From JBOHUC01 sp050733935 (lineage in GTDB: Bacteria > Eisenbacteria > RBG-16-71-46 > DASYSL01): DNA of 36,896 nucleotides. Location: the NCBI GenBank assembly GCA_050733935.1, contig JBOHUC010000042.1, positions 1 through 36,896 of the forward strand, read 5' to 3'. Below are positions 6,106-13,835 of this stretch, piece by piece. Position numbers and translations under genes: made by a program. The number at the start of each line of letters is the position of its first letter. Position 1 is the first letter of the stretch. Under the pieces are notes generated by a model. The model searched no databases. It saw nothing but the letters and a program-made list of their open reading frames with translations, and was not told where the DNA came from.

Positions 6106-8607
6106 ATGATGATCCCACGTTCGATTCCGAGTTCGATTCCGATCCTGATCGGTTGCGTCCTCTGTGTGCTCTCGATCGCTCCCGCTTCGGCCCAGGTCCT
6201 CGATCCCGATCTCTGGATCACGGACGGATCCGTGCTGACCGTGACCCTCTCCGGCAACACGATCTACCTGGGTGGGACTTTCACGAGAGTTTCGCCCGCC
6301 GCCGGTGGGATGGCCGTCCTCGATGCGGGCTCGGGTGCAGCCATCGCGCCTTACGCGCGAGTCAATGGACAGGTGAATGCCGTCGTGGGCGATGGCGCCG
6401 GAGGCTGGTACATCGGGGGCGCCTTCTCGAAAGTCGGGGGTGTTGCGCGCAACAACCTCGCGCACGTCGACGCTGCAGGGAACGTCACGGCGTGGAATCC
6501 CGGGTCGGACAACTTCGTGCGGTCCCTCGCGGTCTCGGGGAGCTCGGTCTACGTCGGCGGGGACTTCACTCAACTCGGCGGCCAGGCACGGCTCTACGCC
6601 GGGGCCGTGGACAACGTGCTCGGTGCCGCGACGGCGTGGGACCCGAGTCCGGATGGGCCGATCTTCTCCTTCCTCCCGAGCGGCGGCTTGCTCTACGTCG
6701 GAGGAGGCTTCAGCTTGATCGGCGGACAGCCGCGAAACTCTCTCGCCGCGCTCGATCCAACGACGGGAACGCCGACCGCATGGAATCCCGGAGCGAACGA
6801 CGTCGTCACGACCCTGTCCATGCGCGGCGGAACGATGTACGCGGGTGGCTACTTCACGTTTGTCGGCGGACAGCCGCGAAACTTCATCGCCGCGATCGAT
6901 CCGGTCACCGGCGCGGTGACGTCGTGGAATCCGGGCGCCGATGGCCCGGTCCTCAGCCTGTCCACCACCGAGCGGACCACGTTTCCGGGAACGATCACGG
7001 TTTACGCCGGAGGCTATTTCACTTCACTGGGCGGCCAGAACCGGAAGTTCCTTGCGGCCGTCGACGGTGTCAGCGGAACGCCCACCGCGTGGAATCCGAA
7101 CGCCGACAACGTCATCAATTCGCTGGTCGTCCGAACGAATCCGGTGACCGGCGAAGCGACGACGATCTATGTCGCAGGCGAATTCCTGAATGTCGGAGGT
7201 CAGCCCCGCGGCCGCATCGCCGCCCTCGATCCGACCGGTACTGCGACCTCCTGGGACCCCGGCGCGGACGCGGGCATCCTGTCGATCGGTGTGAGCGGTC
7301 CGGTGATCTGCGCCGGCGGCTTCTTCGGGGGAATCGGCGGCAAGACCCGAAACCGGATCGCCGCCCTCGACGCGTCGAGCGGTGCCGTCACGCCGTGGGA
7401 TCCAAACGCCGACGGAATCGTTCGAGCCATCGTCGTCGACGGGGGCACGGTGTACGCGGGAGGAGATTTCAACCACGTGGGTGGCGTGCCGCGCCGAAGC
7501 CTGGCCGCGCTCGACGCCGCCACCGGCCTGCCGAGCGCATGGCAGCCGGATCCGCGCGGAACCCAACCCGACTTGCCCGGTCGCGTGCACGCGATCGCCG
7601 TCCGGGGAGGCAACGTCTATGTCGGCGGGGATTTCTACTTCGTCGGCGGCTCGATCCGGACGAACCTCGCCGCTCTCGACCCTGCGACCGGGAATGCCAC
7701 GGCGTGGAATCCCGCCGCCGACGGACTCGTGTTGACGCTTGGCACGACCCAGCGGACCGCCTTTCCCAACGAAGTGACGGTTTACGCCGGCGGCCAGTTC
7801 CAGAACATCGGGGGCCAGTCGCGATCGCACCTGGCTGCTCTCGACGGTGCGACCGGAGCGGCCACCGCCTTCAATCCGTCTGCCAACTCCTACGTTCGTT
7901 CCCTGTTCGTTCGCGCGAGCGGCGCGACCGGAAACGCGACTGCGATCTACGCGGGCGGCGATTTCACGAACATCGGAGGCGAGGCGCGAAACTACATCGC
8001 ATCGCTCACTCCAGCGGGTGTGGCGACGGCATGGGATCCCAATGCGGACGGTCCCATCAACGCGATCATGCTCAAGGATTTTGCGATCGCCGTCGGCGGT
8101 CAATTCTTGAACATCGGCGGCCAGCCGCGCCCTTACGTCGCCGAGCTCGATGCCTCGACGGGACTCGCCACGCCGTGGAACGGGATCCTGTTCGGTTCCG
8201 TCATGGCGCTGGGCTGGTCGGGAAGCGTCCTCTACGCCGGTGGCAGCTTCCCCGCAGCGGAAGAGGAACGGCGGACGAATCTCGCGGGATTCATGGACGG
8301 CCTGGTCGGAGTGGGCGATCCAGTTGCACGGACGTCACGGCTCGAGCTTCGTGCGTCTCCGAACCCGAGCCGAAGCGACGCTGTGCTCGAGTTCGTGCTT
8401 CCCGAGGCGGCGGACGCGGATCTCCTGATCGTGGACGCGGCGGGCCGCCGCGTGCGCGGCCTGCGCCTCGGGTGGTTGCCCGCCGGCCCGTCGCGCGAGC
8501 GCTGGGATGGCCGGGATGACGCGGGACGCCCGGTGGGCCCCGGACTCTATTTCGTGCGAGTGAACGCCGCCCGCGCGAGTGGAAGCACGCGGATCGTGCG
8601 GATGTAA
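6106..8607 (+). CDS. Secreted beta-propeller-like protein with 14 YAGG-F repeats and FlgD-like C-terminus
   Basis: The 833-residue protein starts at ATG 6106 behind GGAGGAG (6091-6097). A signal peptide is visible (residues 1-29, hydrophobic core then PASAQ). From about residue 43 to 725 there are 14 repeats of 47-56 residues with the pattern Y-x-GG-x-F-x-x-x-GG-x-x-R-x-x-[IL]-A-A-[LI]-D-x-x-[TS]-G-x-x-T-x-W-[ND]-P. This resembles delta-60-type and other propeller repeats found in secreted proteins. The C-terminal 85 residues form a FlgD-like Ig module (SPNPSRSDAVLEF, VDAAGRRVRGL, GPGLYFVRV) shared with three other proteins in this window, probably a sorting or anchoring module. No catalytic motif is visible; a binding or structural role is likely. 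The two candidate regulatory repeats lie upstream. Confidence 0.85.
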   Translation: MMIPRSIPSSIPILIGCVLCVLSIAPASAQVLDPDLWITDGSVLTVTLSGNTIYLGGTFTRVSPAAGGMAVLDAGSGAAIAPYARVNGQVNAVVGDGAGGWYIGGAFSKVGGVARNNLAHVDAAGNVTAWNPGSDNFVRSLAVSGSSVYVGGDFTQLGGQARLYAGAVDNVLGAATAWDPSPDGPIFSFLPSGGLLYVGGGFSLIGGQPRNSLAALDPTTGTPTAWNPGANDVVTTLSMRGGTMYAGGYFTFVGGQPRNFIAAIDPVTGAVTSWNPGADGPVLSLSTTERTTFPGTITVYAGGYFTSLGGQNRKFLAAVDGVSGTPTAWNPNADNVINSLVVRTNPVTGEATTIYVAGEFLNVGGQPRGRIAALDPTGTATSWDPGADAGILSIGVSGPVICAGGFFGGIGGKTRNRIAALDASSGAVTPWDPNADGIVRAIVVDGGTVYAGGDFNHVGGVPRRSLAALDAATGLPSAWQPDPRGTQPDLPGRVHAIAVRGGNVYVGGDFYFVGGSIRTNLAALDPATGNATAWNPAADGLVLTLGTTQRTAFPNEVTVYAGGQFQNIGGQSRSHLAALDGATGAATAFNPSANSYVRSLFVRASGATGNATAIYAGGDFTNIGGEARNYIASLTPAGVATAWDPNADGPINAIMLKDFAIAVGGQFLNIGGQPRPYVAELDASTGLATPWNGILFGSVMALGWSGSVLYAGGSFPAAEEERRTNLAGFMDGLVGVGDPVARTSRLELRASPNPSRSDAVLEFVLPEAADADLLIVDAAGRRVRGLRLGWLPAGPSRERWDGRDDAGRPVGPGLYFVRVNAARASGSTRIVRM

Positions 8608-8634
8608 GGGGTCACGCGGAGGAAGCGGGAACGG

Positions 8635-9630
8635 CTAGCGCACGCCCGCTTCGTCGAGCGTGAGCGTCCGGCGCGTCGCATCGAGCGTGACGCGCACGCC
8701 GAGCGGCAGCGTCAGATTCGGGCGCGCGGTGTGCCCGTACGGAAAGCGCCACACGACCGGCACCCCGAGATCGCCGAGCCGGTCCTTGAGCACGTCCGCG
8801 AGCGTATAGCCTGCGGCGCGATCGGGATGACACTCCGGGAAATCTCCGAGCACGATTCCGCGCACGCCGCGAAAGAGGCCGGCCCGCCGCATCTGCGTGA
8901 GCATGCGGTCGATCCGATACGGCGGCTCCATTTCGTCCTCGAGGAGGAGGATCTTCCCACGCGGATCGAGCTCCTCGGGCGTACCGATCGTGGCCACGAG
9001 GAGCGACAGGCACCCGCCCGCGAGTCGTCCGCGCGCGCGGCCGCGCACGAGCGTTTCGGCCGCGGTCGGAGCGATCCGGTAGCCCGCGCGTCCCTCGAAC
9101 AGAACGGCCTCGAAAGACGCCGCATCGTAGCCGCCGGTCCGGCTCTTTCCCACGGCCCGGGCGAGCGCACGCGCGCGGGTGCCGCGCGGCTGGGCCGCGG
9201 GCCCGTGCGCGAGGTCCCACGCGACCATCGGGCCGTGAAACGACACGAGGCCCGCACGCGTGCACGCGGCGTGCAGCGTCGTGATGTCGGAGAAGCCGCA
9301 CAGGATCTTCGGATGACGGCGGAGGAACGCCGGCGTGAGCGCGTCCACGATGCGCGCCGTGCCGTATCCGCCGCGGGCACAGAACACGGCACGCACGTCG
9401 GGATGCGCCCACAGCGCGAGCAGGTCGACGACACGCGTGCGATCGTCGCCTGCGAGGTAGCCCGTCTGGGAGAGCACGCCTGCGCCCAGGCGCACCCGAA
9501 GTCCCCAGCGCTCGAGCTCGCGGAGGCCCTGCTGGAGTCGCGCTTCGGGCACGGGCCCGGCCGGGGCGACGACCGCGACCCAGTCTCCCTTCCGTAATCG
9601 GCGTGGCTTGAGAAGCACGCGCTGGGGCAT
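8635..9630 (-). CDS. LD-carboxypeptidase (peptidase S66, LdcA/MccF family)
   Basis: The 331-residue protein matches the usual length of S66 peptidases. These cleave the terminal D-Ala from L,D-linked murein tetrapeptides during peptidoglycan recycling, or detoxify microcin C-like compounds in the MccF branch. The N-terminal fold shows GDWVAVVAPAGPV and RGGYGTARI. The nucleophile elbow is GFSDIT with Ser114. The C-terminal half has LLLEDEMEPPYRIDRML with catalytic Glu231, and FPYGHTARP with His300, so a complete Ser-Glu-His triad is visible. No signal peptide is seen, so a cytoplasmic location is expected. It follows the upstream propeller-like gene after only 3 bp, indicating one transcript. 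The start is ATG 9630. Confidence 0.93.
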   Translation of the reverse strand: MPQRVLLKPRRLRKGDWVAVVAPAGPVPEARLQQGLRELERWGLRVRLGAGVLSQTGYLAGDDRTRVVDLLALWAHPDVRAVFCARGGYGTARIVDALTPAFLRRHPKILCGFSDITTLHAACTRAGLVSFHGPMVAWDLAHGPAAQPRGTRARALARAVGKSRTGGYDAASFEAVLFEGRAGYRIAPTAAETLVRGRARGRLAGGCLSLLVATIGTPEELDPRGKILLLEDEMEPPYRIDRMLTQMRRAGLFRGVRGIVLGDFPECHPDRAAGYTLADVLKDRLGDLGVPVVWRFPYGHTARPNLTLPLGVRVTLDATRRTLTLDEAGVR

Positions 9631-9633
9631 CCG

Positions 9634-10644
9634 CTACTTGATGAGCTCTTCGGCCAGATCGCCGGGCGGACGGTTCCTGAGCTCGTAGCCCGCGCCGTCC
9701 TTCGCGGCGTTCCAGTACCAGGACGTCCAGAGCTTGCGCGCGAGGTCGTAGCGGCTCACGCCCGCGTTCGTCGTGACCCACAGATGTTCGCCGTTCGCGG
9801 CCATGTCCCACACGATGTCGCCCGAGATCCGGGAATTGCGCACCGAGAACTGGCGCCATTCGCGCCGCGCCGGGCGGTAGAGGAGGAGTCCGTTCATGCC
9901 CTCGATGCTCATCGGCCCGTAGCGCGCAGTGCCGATCCAGAGCGCATCGCCGCGCGCGTAGAGTCGCGTGACGGCGGCATCCACGAGAAGTGCGTGGCGG
10001 GTGACGGCGAACGTCGCGGTCGTGGAGTCGAACGCGACGAGCCCGCCGAGTTGGCCGTCGCCGCCGGTGAAACCGCCGGCAATCGCGAACCAGCGCTTTC
10101 CGAGCGCGAAGGTCGTGGGGCCCGGATCGTTCTGCAACCGCTTCTGAAGGAGAAGGACGCGCAGGCGGTCGGCCGGGTAGTCGCGCGGGAGTCCGAGACG
10201 CACTTCACCCGCCCAGTCGTCGATGTCCTCGTCGGTGACCCGTGGCCATCCGAGATCGACGCCGTCCGAAGCGCGCACGAGTGCGGTTCCGGTGTCACGC
10301 CGCGCGAGCACGAAGCCGTCTCCGAGCGGAATCTCGCTCGCCGATCCGTAGCGGTCGAACAGCGCGCCGTCGAACACGCGCACCGCGGCGAGCGTGTCAC
10401 CAGGCGGTGGAGTGGGGCCGCCGGAAGGGCGCGACCAGCCGCTCTTCACGGAATCGAATTCGACCCACAGGGATTGGCCCGCGGAATCAGGCTCGGTCGC
10501 GGCCCGCACGCGCGTGCCGTCGATCTGAAGGGTGGTCAGTGCAGGATAGTCGTGCCAGTCGCGGGCTCGGTCCTGGGCGCCCGCATCGCCCGCCCAGGGC
10601 AGGGCGAAGCCGATCGAAAGCGCGATGCACAGCAATCGGTTCAG
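9634..10644 (-). CDS. Exported propeller-like protein of unknown function (possible CTG start)
   Basis: The frame is open far upstream, but that part lies antisense to the lipoprotein gene, so it is not coding. A clear signal peptide (NRLLCIALSIGFALPWAG, then DAGAQ) marks the true N-terminus. The nearest codon with a Shine-Dalgarno is CTG at 10644, with GGGAGG at 10656-10651 and 6-nt spacing; this gives 336 residues. Alternatives are TTG 10635 or GTG 10695, neither with a good ribosome site. The mature part has WD/propeller-like segments, notably LWIGTARYGPM and HLWVTTNAGVSRYDLARKLW, similar to two-component-regulator propeller repeats. Function is unknown. It sits 3 bp upstream of the LD-carboxypeptidase gene and probably shares its transcript. 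Confidence 0.7.
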   Translation of the reverse strand: MNRLLCIALSIGFALPWAGDAGAQDRARDWHDYPALTTLQIDGTRVRAATEPDSAGQSLWVEFDSVKSGWSRPSGGPTPPPGDTLAAVRVFDGALFDRYGSASEIPLGDGFVLARRDTGTALVRASDGVDLGWPRVTDEDIDDWAGEVRLGLPRDYPADRLRVLLLQKRLQNDPGPTTFALGKRWFAIAGGFTGGDGQLGGLVAFDSTTATFAVTRHALLVDAAVTRLYARGDALWIGTARYGPMSIEGMNGLLLYRPARREWRQFSVRNSRISGDIVWDMAANGEHLWVTTNAGVSRYDLARKLWTSWYWNAAKDGAGYELRNRPPGDLAEELIK

Positions 10645-10650
10645 AAAGGT

Positions 10651-10656
10651 CCTCCC
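10651..10656 (-). promoter_or_regulatory. Shine-Dalgarno GGGAGG pointing to a CTG start
   Basis: On the minus strand GGGAGG precedes CTG (10644-10642) by 6 nt, exactly where the signal peptide begins. No ATG is present in frame nearby. This makes a rare CTG initiation the best-supported choice. Confidence 0.45.
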
Positions 10657-10743
10657 ACGCCGGTTCCTGGAAGAGGTGAAAAGACCGTAACACACGGATC
10701 GGAGAGCCGGGAGTAGTCTTGAGAGTGATCCCCCGACACCGTC

Positions 10744-10750
10744 AAGGAGG
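10744..10750 (+). promoter_or_regulatory. Shine-Dalgarno AAGGAGG that selects the second ATG of the lipoprotein gene
   Basis: AAGGAGG ends 2 nt before ATG 10753, which is too close, and 8 nt before ATG 10759, which is near optimal. The second ATG is therefore the better start. Confidence 0.65.
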
Positions 10751-10758
10751 TAATGCGG

Positions 10759-11154
10759 ATGTCGCTCCCCTCGAATCGCTCCATACCGTTCGCCGCGGTT
10801 GCGGCGCTCGTTACTGTTGTTTGTTTGGCCGGGTGCGGTGGTGATGACGATTCCCCCGCGCCCCCGATGGGCACTCCCGACGCGACGATCCGGATCGTTT
10901 CCGGCGCTACCAATCAGGGCAACATGGCCTTCAACCCTCCCTCGACGACCGTGCAGATTAACGACGTCGTGCGGATGACAAACGGGGACGGGGTGACGCA
11001 CACGATCCAAACCGTCACCGCGGGCGGGCCGAGCTGGGGTTCGATTTCCGGTGGAGGGAGCGTCGATCGCACCGCGACCACGGCGGGCACGTTCACTTTT
11101 CAGTGCGTGATCTCGGGCCACGTCATGACCGGGACGCTGATCGTCCAGCCCTAG
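10759..11154 (+). CDS. Cupredoxin-domain lipoprotein
   Basis: The 131-residue protein starts at ATG 10759; an ATG 6 bp upstream is too close to the ribosome site. The N-terminus is a lipoprotein signal with lipobox LAGC, followed by GGDDDS, so the mature protein should be membrane-anchored outside the cytoplasm. The rest is a single plastocyanin-like beta sandwich. Candidate copper ligands are His in GVTHTI and Cys, His and Met in FQCVISGHVMTG near the C-terminus. The Cys-x4-His-x-Met spacing has a shorter His-Met interval than the usual blue-copper loop, so the axial Met is uncertain. It would carry electrons or copper in the periplasm. The gene is divergent from the propeller/LdcA operon and precedes a nuclease gene on the same strand by 92 bp. 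Confidence 0.87.
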   Translation: MSLPSNRSIPFAAVAALVTVVCLAGCGGDDDSPAPPMGTPDATIRIVSGATNQGNMAFNPPSTTVQINDVVRMTNGDGVTHTIQTVTAGGPSWGSISGGGSVDRTATTAGTFTFQCVISGHVMTGTLIVQP

Positions 11155-11246
11155 GGGCCTAGGCTCCGCGGGTCAGCGTGGGCTAGACTTAGAGGGGTAT
11201 CGCAGGATCGCTCGGGTTCGCCCACTTTGCTTGTCACCGGGGGTCT

Positions 11247-12713
11247 ATGCTGACGGCGAATCATTTGTACCAGTACCTCTCCTGCCCGCGCTGGCCATGG
11301 AACGAGTGGTTCGGCGATCCGCGCGAAAAGCGCGGCCCTTCGGCGTTTCTGAGGAAGCTTCTCGCCGACGGTGTGCAGCACGAGGAGGCGATCTACGCGG
11401 ACCTGAACCCGGCACGCGTCTCCTATCCGCCGGGTGACCACGCGGCCGGCGCGCGCGAGACATTGAGACTCATGCGCGCCGGCACGCCGCTCATCGCCCA
11501 GGCGGTCCTCCAGTCCGGGGACCGCCTCGGCATCGCGGACCTGCTCGAGCGTTGCCCGGGGCACTCGGCCCTGGGCGATTTCGTTTATGAGCCGATCGAG
11601 ATCAAGACCGCACGCTCGGTCAAGACCGTCTACCGTCTTCAGCTTGCGTTCTACGGACACCTCCTCGCCGAGATCCTGGGCGTGTGGCCGTCGCACGCGC
11701 ACGTGATCCTGAACGACGGCTCGCGCGAGAGCTTCTCGCTCGACGACGTGCGCGGCCCGTACGAGCGTGTGCTCGCGGGCCTCGAGGGCATCGCGGACGG
11801 CGCGGAAGCTCCGATCCACATCTGCTCGACGTGCGCCGAGTGTCCGTGGGAGCTCGCCTGCCTGGGCCGCGCCGAGACCGCCCGCGACGTGTCGCTCACG
11901 TACGGGCTCCAGCGCCGGGCCGCCCGCGCGCTGCGCGAGCACGGAATCCACACGCTCGACGACCTGGCCGGGCTTTCGGCCCCGACCGTGACCGCATGGA
12001 CCGGCGTGGCCCCCGGGGATGCGCGCACGCTCGTCGCCCAGGCGGGAGTGCTCGTCCACGGCGAGGCGCAATGGCGTCACGCGCCCGGATTCGACGCATC
12101 GGAGACCGACCTCTATTTCGACATCGAGGGCGATCCCGAGCACGACGTGATGTACCTGTTCGGTGTTCTCTCCCGCGGCCGGGACGGGAGCGAGGGCTAT
12201 CACGCGTTCGTGGCCGAGGAGCCGGGGGACGAGGGCCGCGCGTTCCGCGAGCTCCTCGATCACTTCGAGTCGTTCCCGGGCGCGCCCATCTACCACTACC
12301 ACCACTACGAGCGCTCGGCCCTGCGCGCGCTGTCGGAGAAGCACGGCGTCGATCCCGCGCGCGTTCCCGTCGTGCTCGAGCGCATGCGTGATCTCAACCG
12401 CGATCTCACCGCCTCGGTCGTCCTGCCCGTGTATTCGTACTCGCTCAAGGCCGTGGCCCGATTCCTGGGCTACGAATGGGCTCACCCGGAGGCGAGCGCG
12501 GCCCAGTCCATGTTCTGGTACTCGGCCTGGCTCAAGTCGGGGGATCGCTCGTTCCTCGAGTGCGCGGTCGAGTACAACCGGGACGACTGCCGCGCGACCG
12601 GAGTTCTCAAAGAGTGGCTGAGCCGCGGACCGCAGAAGGCGTCACCCGCTCCGTTCGCGAGCTCGGCAGCCCCGGGTTACGCGGGTCTTCGCGGAGTGCG
12701 CCCGAGAACATGA
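11247..12713 (+). CDS. TM0106-type nuclease: Cas4/RecB-like domain fused to RNase H-like domain
   Basis: The 488-residue protein starts at ATG 11247. The N-terminal half is a PD-(D/E)XK nuclease of the RecB/Cas4 type: Asp98 in GIADLL, the E-x-K pair at 118-120 in PIEIK, and Gln132 in YRLQLAFYG. Four cysteines that could hold a 4Fe-4S cluster are present, Cys13 (LSCPRW) and the group CSTCAECPWELAC (193, 196, 199, 205), as in Cas4, AddB and Dna2. A short helix-hairpin segment follows (HTLDDLAGLS). From about 287 there is an RNase H-like exonuclease domain (DLYFDIEGDP; YNRDDC near 450). This fits the TM0106 family of predicted RecB-family nucleases. No CRISPR array or cas gene is nearby, so DNA repair or processing is more likely than adaptation. 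Confidence 0.9.
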   Translation: MLTANHLYQYLSCPRWPWNEWFGDPREKRGPSAFLRKLLADGVQHEEAIYADLNPARVSYPPGDHAAGARETLRLMRAGTPLIAQAVLQSGDRLGIADLLERCPGHSALGDFVYEPIEIKTARSVKTVYRLQLAFYGHLLAEILGVWPSHAHVILNDGSRESFSLDDVRGPYERVLAGLEGIADGAEAPIHICSTCAECPWELACLGRAETARDVSLTYGLQRRAARALREHGIHTLDDLAGLSAPTVTAWTGVAPGDARTLVAQAGVLVHGEAQWRHAPGFDASETDLYFDIEGDPEHDVMYLFGVLSRGRDGSEGYHAFVAEEPGDEGRAFRELLDHFESFPGAPIYHYHHYERSALRALSEKHGVDPARVPVVLERMRDLNRDLTASVVLPVYSYSLKAVARFLGYEWAHPEASAAQSMFWYSAWLKSGDRSFLECAVEYNRDDCRATGVLKEWLSRGPQKASPAPFASSAAPGYAGLRGVRPRT

Positions 12714-12748
12714 AGCCCGCCGCGACTCCAGGTCGCGGCGGGGCTTCA
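12711..12748. terminator. Strong hairpin between convergent genes, includes the nuclease stop codon
   Basis: The left arm 12711-12726 (starts TGAAGCCC, ends GCGAC) and right arm 12732-12748 (starts GTCGC, ends GGGCTTCA) pair over 16 bp with one bulged base and a 5-nt loop. No T-run follows on either strand, so it is not a textbook intrinsic terminator. Its position between two converging genes suggests it ends or protects both transcripts. Confidence 0.55.
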
Positions 12749-12854
12749 TCCCCAGTGTCAGGCAGGCGGTACAGCGAGGCGGTACTGCGAGGATGTTCGG
12801 GGGAAGTCCAGGATCTGTTCCTCGTTCTTTCTCTCTCCCCAGCGGTGTTTCCGA

Positions 12855-13523
12855 TCAGCGATAAGTGGCCTTGAGCGCGCCCCAGGACTTCGACGGCTGC
12901 GCGGGATCGATGTCCGAGCTGATGTCCTGGCCGACGGCGATCGTCGAAGGCGAATCCTCGTCGGGCGAAGCCGTTCCGTAGAGGGGCGCGTACGCCGGCA
13001 TTCCCACGACCACGGCCGAACCATGGCCCGGAACGAGCCGGATGTTGCGCGCGGCCCTCTTCGACAGCGCGACGACGTGAGCGGGGTTCGAAGGTCCCAT
13101 CTGGCCGTCGGCCTTCACGTCCATCGTGAGCTCGGTCATCGAGCCGGCCTTGCGCGGGTTCATGAGCGAGAGCGACAGCGCGCGGCTCATGTCCTCGCCG
13201 AGTGCGACGACGAGCACGGCTTCCTTGTCCCAGTCGACCGCGGGCAGATTCTCCATCCCGATTCCGATTCCGCTCGCAACCGCCTCGCGGTTCCAATCGA
13301 GCCACGCTTGCTCGTTGTGCAGCACGACGGCCGTCGGCCGGATCCAGGCGCTCTCCCGGTACTGAAGGAGCGTCCTCATCTCGACGTTCGAGCTCCGGGG
13401 TGCTGGCCGAAGGCTCGGGCTCCGCGGGTCGGCCGAGATCTCGGTCGCCGCACCCGCCCAGGCGAGCGCTGCCAGGACGACCGCTGCCGTTCCACCCATT
13501 CGGTTCCGCATCTGAGCCTGCAT
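12855..13523 (-). CDS. Exported PrcB-like domain protein
   Basis: The 222-residue protein starts at ATG 13523 with GGAGG at suitable spacing upstream. A signal peptide is evident (basic MQAQMRNRMGG, hydrophobic AAVVLAALAWAGAA). The mature part shows LHNEQAWLDWNRE, LPAVDWDKEAVLVVALGE and AHVVALSKRA. This order resembles PrcB_C-type domains (a Trp-containing helix, then 'P-x-[VI]-D-[FW]-x-x-[ED]-x-[VA]-[LV]-[VA]-V-x-x-G'). In Treponema the PrcB protein helps assemble the dentilisin protease complex. A role as protease partner or inhibitor is only inferred here; two secreted metalloproteases are encoded nearby (13836-15863 and 18790-16496). It converges on the nuclease gene and diverges from the first metalloprotease. 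Confidence 0.6.
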   Translation of the reverse strand: MQAQMRNRMGGTAAVVLAALAWAGAATEISADPRSPSLRPAPRSSNVEMRTLLQYRESAWIRPTAVVLHNEQAWLDWNREAVASGIGIGMENLPAVDWDKEAVLVVALGEDMSRALSLSLMNPRKAGSMTELTMDVKADGQMGPSNPAHVVALSKRAARNIRLVPGHGSAVVVGMPAYAPLYGTASPDEDSPSTIAVGQDISSDIDPAQPSKSWGALKATYR

Positions 13524-13835
13524 GACCCACCTCCGGTCCATCGGGTTTACGAGTCTCATCACAAGTGACAACGCAGCGACGCGAAGGGTTGTTCGCAACC
13601 GGCGTGCCGTAACCGGCGGATCGTTTGATTGCGAGCCAAGTGCTTTGATGAAAGCCGGTTGGGGCTGGGGAAGGATCGGGGGTCCGAAGAGCGGAGAATG
13701 GCCGGATTGTAGAATTCCCCACCGTTCGTGGAGACGGTTACACCCGCGCGAGCCAACCGGTTGCGTCCGCTCCGCCTGCGGGGCACACTCGAAGCACCCC
13801 CGTCCCGCATGGTTTCGCCCCTGTCCGAGGGCTCG
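13524..13835. other. 312-bp spacer between divergent genes, with a small hairpin and direct repeats
   Basis: I see no gene here. It should hold the promoters of the minus-strand PrcB-like gene and the plus-strand metalloprotease. A compact hairpin GGTTG-TTCG-CAACC lies at 13587-13600, and ACCGGCG is directly repeated at 13598-13604 and 13612-13618. The string TGTAGAAT near 13705 resembles an extended -10 for the plus strand, without a clear -35. Confidence 0.45.

Noticed and set aside
5397..8519. Long open frame overlapping the sigma factor and the propeller protein (1040 codons)
   Set aside because: Arg-rich composition with no domain; it is out of frame with the repeat protein, whose signal peptide and Shine-Dalgarno are clear.
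10645..11121. N-terminal extension of the minus-strand propeller-like protein
   Set aside because: The extension runs antisense through the cupredoxin lipoprotein gene and precedes an internal signal peptide, so translation should begin near 10644.
11148..11165. CCTAGG repeats around the lipoprotein stop codon as an operator
   Set aside because: Two CCTAGG hexamers separated by GG form only a short imperfect stem; position over the stop codon and short length make chance likely.
11247..12713. Cas4 as part of a CRISPR system
   Set aside because: No repeat array or other cas gene is visible, and the C-terminal RNase H-like domain points to the TM0106 family.
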